From NCBI RefSeq assembly GCF_014773275.1, contig NZ_JACWMW010000001.1, positions 62,001 to 126,000 of the forward strand: 64,000 nucleotides of DNA. The letters run 5' to 3'. A model generated the notes under the pieces. It saw only the letters and a list, made by a program, of their open reading frames with translations, was not told the origin of the DNA and searched no databases. The position numbers and the translations under genes are program-made. Numbering within the stretch: the first letter of the stretch is position 1; the number at the start of each line of letters is the position of its first letter. The DNA comes from Mucilaginibacter rigui (GTDB lineage Bacteria; Bacteroidota; Bacteroidia; Sphingobacteriales; Sphingobacteriaceae). Below, piece after piece: positions 60,516 through 64,000 of this stretch.

Positions 60516-61181
60516 TTAGAAAGATGCGTCAATCAGTTGGTATTTGATAGCAAAAAGCACCAGGCCTGCCGTGGTGCGGCATTTTATTTTGTTTATCAGG
60601 CCAACACGGTGCCCTTCAACAGTACGCACACTTATATATAACTCGGCTGCTATTTCTACATTGCTGTATTCTTTGCAAAGCAATTTAAGCACCTGGCTTT
60701 CACGTTTTGATAACGTAATGGGGGCGCCGCTCAGATCTTGCAACGCCGGGCGATTTTTAGCACCGCTCCGTAACGATTTTATTATTTGCTTATTAAAATA
60801 AAAGCCAGTTTTATATACAGTGTTAATGGTTAAAAGCAATTCATCCTTATCGCAGTTTTTAACCAGGTAGGATGATGCTCCCTCGCTTATCATTTGTGAT
60901 ATTAATAGTTCGTTAGCGTGTACAGTTAGTATAATTACCTTAATATGTGGGTAGTTGTTTTGCAGGTATTTATTAAGCTCTATGCCATTCATGCCCGGCA
61001 TATCCATATCAATTATGGCAATATCAATCTTTATATCAAAAGTTTGTAGTGTTTCAATAAATGCCTGGCCACTGCTGCACTCTGCCATCAGTTTAAAGTT
61101 CTCGATAGAATTTATAAGCAATGAGAGGCTTTGCCTAAACAGGTTTTGATCATCAACTATTACTATATTGATTTGGCTCAT
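60516..61181 (-). CDS. NarL/LuxR-type response regulator
   Basis: The 221-aa protein has a receiver domain (D10, D11 acidic pair; phospho-acceptor Asp58 in IIDMDMPGMNG; Lys in YLVKNCDKDE) and a C-terminal LuxR HTH (LSKRESQVLKLLCKEYSNVE, IAAELYISVRTVEGHRV). It is encoded 2 bp after the HisKA_3 kinase and is its partner. The perfect palindrome just downstream (60478-60505) could be one of its binding sites, but that is speculation. Confidence 0.92.
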   Translation of the reverse strand: MSQINIVIVDDQNLFRQSLSLLINSIENFKLMAECSSGQAFIETLQTFDIKIDIAIIDMDMPGMNGIELNKYLQNNYPHIKVIILTVHANELLISQMISEGASSYLVKNCDKDELLLTINTVYKTGFYFNKQIIKSLRSGAKNRPALQDLSGAPITLSKRESQVLKLLCKEYSNVEIAAELYISVRTVEGHRVGLINKIKCRTTAGLVLFAIKYQLIDASF

Positions 61182-61183
61182 AA

Positions 61184-61978
61184 TTAAACTATAGGGCTTT
61201 CAATTTTTATGTGGAAACCTTTGCCAGAGTAAGGCTCAAGTAAGTAAGTAGCATTAATATTAAGCAAACGGCTCTCTATATTTTGCATGCCCATCCCTTT
61301 TTTTACCAACTCCACATCTGCGGTTAGGCCCTTGCCATTATCAGCATAATCTATGTGTAACATATCATTTACTATGTTAAGATTAATGTTTGCCTTACTT
61401 GCGCCCGAGTGTTTTATGGTATTGTTTAATAATTCTTCTAAAACCCTGTACAAGGCAGTTGAAGTTTGTAACGGTAGTTTTTCTAAAGCTTGTTCGGCAT
61501 TGTTTACGAGCGCTATTTCTAACTTGCCCGATTGATTGATAATAGTGCAGTGCTCATTAATTGCTGCTGCCAGGCCGTAATATCTTAATGTAGAGGGCGA
61601 TAGGTTATGCGAGATGTTACGTACATCTTTAACTATCTTATCAATAATTGTTTTGGTAGATTGGGTGAAATCCTCATGAGCTTTAACATCATCACCTGGC
61701 TTAAACATTTCTATCAGCAACCTTAAGCCCGATGCCGTGGTGCCTACATCATCGTGCAGATCCTGCCCAATGCGTTTTCGTTCGGCCTCCTGCGATTCTA
61801 TAACAGCACGTAACAACTCTTTTTGGTGGTCTATCTGAGCTTGTTGAAAGTGCTGGCGTTGCCTTAATAATTTATTTTGGTTACGAATAGAAAAGAAAAT
61901 GAATGACACGACCAATAAAAAGGTCCCTGCCATTCCCAGTATTACTAATACGTAGATGTTATCCGTTGTGTTTTGCAT
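61184..61978 (-). CDS. NarX-type sensor histidine kinase (HisKA_3)
   Basis: The 264-aa protein has one N-terminal transmembrane helix (about 9-31), a coiled coil, the dimerisation helix with phospho-accepting His75 in RIGQDLHDDVGTT, and the ATPase (VLEELLNNTIKHSGAS, DYADNGKG, GMGMQNIESRL). There is no sensor domain of its own. The upstream gene for a 7-TM protein overlaps its start by 34 nt, so that protein may supply the sensing part. It works with the LuxR-type regulator just downstream. Confidence 0.92.
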   Translation of the reverse strand: MQNTTDNIYVLVILGMAGTFLLVVSFIFFSIRNQNKLLRQRQHFQQAQIDHQKELLRAVIESQEAERKRIGQDLHDDVGTTASGLRLLIEMFKPGDDVKAHEDFTQSTKTIIDKIVKDVRNISHNLSPSTLRYYGLAAAINEHCTIINQSGKLEIALVNNAEQALEKLPLQTSTALYRVLEELLNNTIKHSGASKANINLNIVNDMLHIDYADNGKGLTADVELVKKGMGMQNIESRLLNINATYLLEPYSGKGFHIKIESPIV

Positions 61979-62598
61979 TTATAAAGTCCTACGGCGAATA
62001 AAATATATTGAAGCAACAGTATGGTATCGTGTGCGCCCCAAACAATTCTGTTAATCAGTTTCCCGGCGCCAAGTAAATAATTACTGAAAATAAACATGAA
62101 TAAACAACTTGCGAAATAGATCAGTATCCCGGCGTTTATCCAATTATAAGCATCATCTCCCCAATTTTGCTCCTCGTTATTTTGCTTAAGTATAAAAAGC
62201 ATACTGTAAACAATTATAATAATAGCCTCTAAAGGGCGTGTATAGGTATTAAATTCTATTTTGTTTTGAATGAACAGGTAATTAATAATACATAAAACGG
62301 TAAAAACCGCAATTAAAGCGTATATACTTTTTTGTTTTTTTACGCTGTAAAACTTGCTGTAAAATAGTGAGATAAATAAAAATTCAAAAATGCTATAAAC
62401 ATGAAACAAGGGGGTTGTATAGTAGTGGAATGCTATCATCGTTAAATTAATAACATTTGCAAACCCCTGAAACACCAAAAACCACAGGATAACCTTTAAT
62501 GGTTTTGTTAAAAAGTTATAGTTTTTAATACCTGTTAAAACAGGTATTAATATGGCAGCCGGGACAATATAGGTTACGTAAATTAAATATAGCATCAA
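61945..62598 (-). CDS. Seven-TM membrane protein, probable sensory partner of the kinase
   Basis: The 217-aa integral membrane protein has about seven hydrophobic helices (MLYLIYVTYIVPAAILIPVL, then VILWFLVFQGFANVINLTMI, LFHVYSIFEFLFISLFY and further segments) with hardly any loops. I do not recognise a named family, but proteins of this build precede HisKA_3 kinase genes in several Bacteroidota. Its 3' end overlaps the kinase start by 34 nt, which implies tight coupling. A role as the membrane sensor for the domain-poor kinase is inference. Confidence 0.7.
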   Translation of the reverse strand: MMLYLIYVTYIVPAAILIPVLTGIKNYNFLTKPLKVILWFLVFQGFANVINLTMIAFHYYTTPLFHVYSIFEFLFISLFYSKFYSVKKQKSIYALIAVFTVLCIINYLFIQNKIEFNTYTRPLEAIIIIVYSMLFILKQNNEEQNWGDDAYNWINAGILIYFASCLFMFIFSNYLLGAGKLINRIVWGAHDTILLLQYILFAVGLYKCKTQRITSTY

Positions 62599-62663
62599 TA
62601 ATGTTTATAGGCCTTAAATATATGTATAAAGCCTATAAACAACATCCGAAATTGAATGTAAAA

Positions 62664-63053
62664 TTACGCGTCTAAAGTATCTCCAACCGTAACAGGGCAC
62701 TCAGGAGGGCAAGCTTTGGTAAAATCATAAATGTTACTTTGTGAATCTCCCAATCCTCCGCCAACTATTGCTTTTACAAGTACCTCCTGCCCGTTCTCTA
62801 CAGGTACCAGCATTAGCTTTGCACTAAGCGGGTCTGTTGCCGATTCAAGGCCGATAAACGCTCTTACAGCTTCTGCATCGGGGTTATAAAGCAAAATGTT
62901 TTGAAAATCAATAATGGGGATAAGAAACGATCGGGCAATAAATTCAGAGCTGCTGGTTGATAGATAAGTGCGCCAGTTTTCGGCCCAATCTCTTGCAATA
63001 TCAACCGGTATTGTGCCGTCGGGGTCATTAGTCGAAGTGGTTTCGGTACTCAT
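62664..63053 (-). CDS. Hypothetical soluble protein
   Basis: The 129-aa product has no signal peptide. It begins MSTETTSTNDPDGTIPVDIA, then RDWAENWRTYLSTSS, IARSFLIPIIDFQNIL, VRAFIGLESATDPLSAKLML, ending KACPPECPVTVGDTLDA. The C-terminal Cys-Pro-Pro-Glu-Cys segment stands out. I do not recognise the family. It lies 65 bp upstream of the 7-TM/kinase/regulator operon on the same strand, so it may belong to that signalling unit. Confidence 0.6.
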   Translation of the reverse strand: MSTETTSTNDPDGTIPVDIARDWAENWRTYLSTSSSEFIARSFLIPIIDFQNILLYNPDAEAVRAFIGLESATDPLSAKLMLVPVENGQEVLVKAIVGGGLGDSQSNIYDFTKACPPECPVTVGDTLDA

Positions 63054-63504
63054 GTAGTTTAAATTTTTAGTTTATTTATTCTGTGTAATTAAGTTTTTTT
63101 GTCCCCCTCAAAGAGAATACTTTTTATTCACAATATTCAAAAAAAACTTATCACTTGTAGGCTAATGTATAGGCAATTTAATAAATAAAGGAAATTGATT
63201 TGTTAGCTGCAAATTAATGAACAAAATGAACAGCGTTATTTAGTTGTGAACAGGAAGCGGAAATGTAAGAATAACTGAACAAAGTGCTTACTATTATTTA
63301 GTGGGCAACGCAGTAATTTGGTATGTACAATTACACACCTACATTTGGTAGAAGAAGCTGTTTGATAAGTATATGCCTGCACGGTTATCAGTTGTAACTG
63401 CTCCGGTTTTTACAAAGGCGATGAATAGTAACAGGTAGCTAAAAGCAAAGCCAGCCTATTTATTAGGCTGGCTTTGCTTTTTTTATTATAACTGCGGCTG
63501 ATGC
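63054..63504. other. Intergenic region without genes
   Basis: This is AT-rich DNA with no coding frame of note and no tRNA or RNA gene that I can recognise. At its right end is the terminator 63441-63484. Confidence 0.4.
63441..63484. terminator. Strong bidirectional hairpin terminator
   Basis: AAAAGCAAAGCCAGCC and GGCTGGCTTTGCTTTT form a perfect 16-bp stem around TATTTATTA, with T4 continuing. It lies 20 bp beyond the stop of the small gene at 63505. Confidence 0.9.
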
Positions 63505-63705
63505 TCAATATCCGCCGTTAGGGCGTGCTTGTTCTACCGCCTGCTCTACTTTTTCGGTTGCAAAGTTTTTAGCTTTTTCAAACCATTGTGGTGCATCCTC
63601 GGTAATATCATCCAGGATGGAGCGGCCGTTAGGGCCCTTTTTGGTAATGTAGTTTATCCCGTACCCGATGGCTGCGCCAACCGCTATAAATTTTAATAAG
63701 CCCAT
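63505..63705 (-). CDS. Small YtxH-like protein
   Basis: The 66-aa product (MGLLKFIAVGAAIGYGINYI, then TKKGPNGRSILDDITEDAPQWF and a Lys/Glu helix) has a short Gly/Ala-rich hydrophobic N-terminus like YtxH-domain proteins. It has the length typical of small stress-related membrane proteins in Mucilaginibacter-like bacteria. Function is unknown. It is monocistronic. Confidence 0.7.
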   Translation of the reverse strand: MGLLKFIAVGAAIGYGINYITKKGPNGRSILDDITEDAPQWFEKAKNFATEKVEQAVEQARPNGGY

Positions 63706-63806
63706 AATGTTTATGTTTTTGGTAAATGTATATAGGGTTAATTACAAGTATGATGCCAATAAACAACTTATGTTACAGGTTATTTCTTTCTGTATATATA
63801 TATCCT

Positions 63807-63955
63807 ATGCCCCGTAGGGGCTACCGCTTTGTAGGTAAAGAAAACGAAATAAATTTTTGCCCCGTTAGGTGTTACCCTTTATATAAATGGGTAGCCGCTA
63901 TGCGGCATAAATCACATTATGATATTTCTACAAAGCGGTAGACCCGACGGGGCAT
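63807..63955. repeat. MITE-like element with inverted ends
   Basis: ATGCCCCGTAGGGGCTACCG (continuing to 63834) is repeated in inverted form at 63928-63955 with two or three mismatches (ACGGGGCAT at the outer end). The 149-bp unit has no coding frame. Internal arms GTTACCC / GGGTAGC could form a second hairpin. Nothing else is visible between 63706 and 64000. Confidence 0.7.
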
Positions 63956-64000
63956 TGTCTTTATACATTTAAACTTGAGGATTTAATCAGCCTATCAAAC

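Overview
The window is a chromosomal segment of a Bacteroidota bacterium, most likely family Sphingobacteriaceae (Mucilaginibacter/Pedobacter-like). The reasons are several. The ribosomal block runs rpmB-rpmG-DUF4295-ftsY-rimO. A bacillithiol gene (bshC) is present. NagB is fused to a PIG-L domain. The DUF4142 and two-component types are those common in this family. TAnnTTTG boxes lie just upstream of several start codons, and Shine-Dalgarno sequences are few. The genus is inference; no rRNA gene is present.

Layout. 1-2.3 kb: histidine degradation (3' end of hutI, then a bifunctional ftcD). 2.4-36 kb: mainly core housekeeping. This holds nagB, topoisomerase IV-type parE and parC, cdd, a GDSL hydrolase, a GH35 beta-galactosidase, an aldose-epimerase-like protein, an e(P4) phosphatase, a LytS/LytTR-type two-component pair, twin small lipoproteins, bshC, rimO, ftsY, DUF4295, rpmG, rpmB, acs, csbD-like, an acyltransferase, surE and lpxB. 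Many genes are separated by strong hairpins or by short dispersed inverted repeats. Small unlisted genes appear at 27.6 kb (DUF4295), 35.5 and 35.7 kb (two related mini-proteins) and 38.6 kb.

37.5-40.5 kb: a small AT-rich accessory island between inverted repeats. It carries a membrane/coiled-coil protein with a DUF4241-like end, a phosphoribosyltransferase-like protein and a NADAR protein. The last two form a tight operon that is the best candidate here for a poorly described conflict or defence system.

42.5-56.8 kb: an integrative element of about 14.3 kb inserted at the 3' end of tRNA-Ala(GGC), bounded by a 13-bp direct repeat. It encodes a tyrosine recombinase, an excisionase-like HTH protein, a primase-helicase, a Panacea (SocA-like) antitoxin with a candidate toxin, and a type III restriction-modification operon with a PIN nuclease gene spliced between res and mod. 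It also carries an XRE regulator whose start overlaps a tandem palindromic operator, a small membrane protein, and a protein of the agmatine/peptidylarginine deiminase fold with the catalytic positions retained.

57-64 kb: a large STAND NTPase, a NarL-type two-component system with a separate 7-TM protein, small hypothetical genes and a MITE-like repeat. Decayed genes are visible for a GxxExxY protein (between inverted repeats, 26.1-26.5 kb), a DUF1028 protein (40.5 kb) and an XRE regulator (47.8 kb). All functional calls come from reading motifs; no database search was run.
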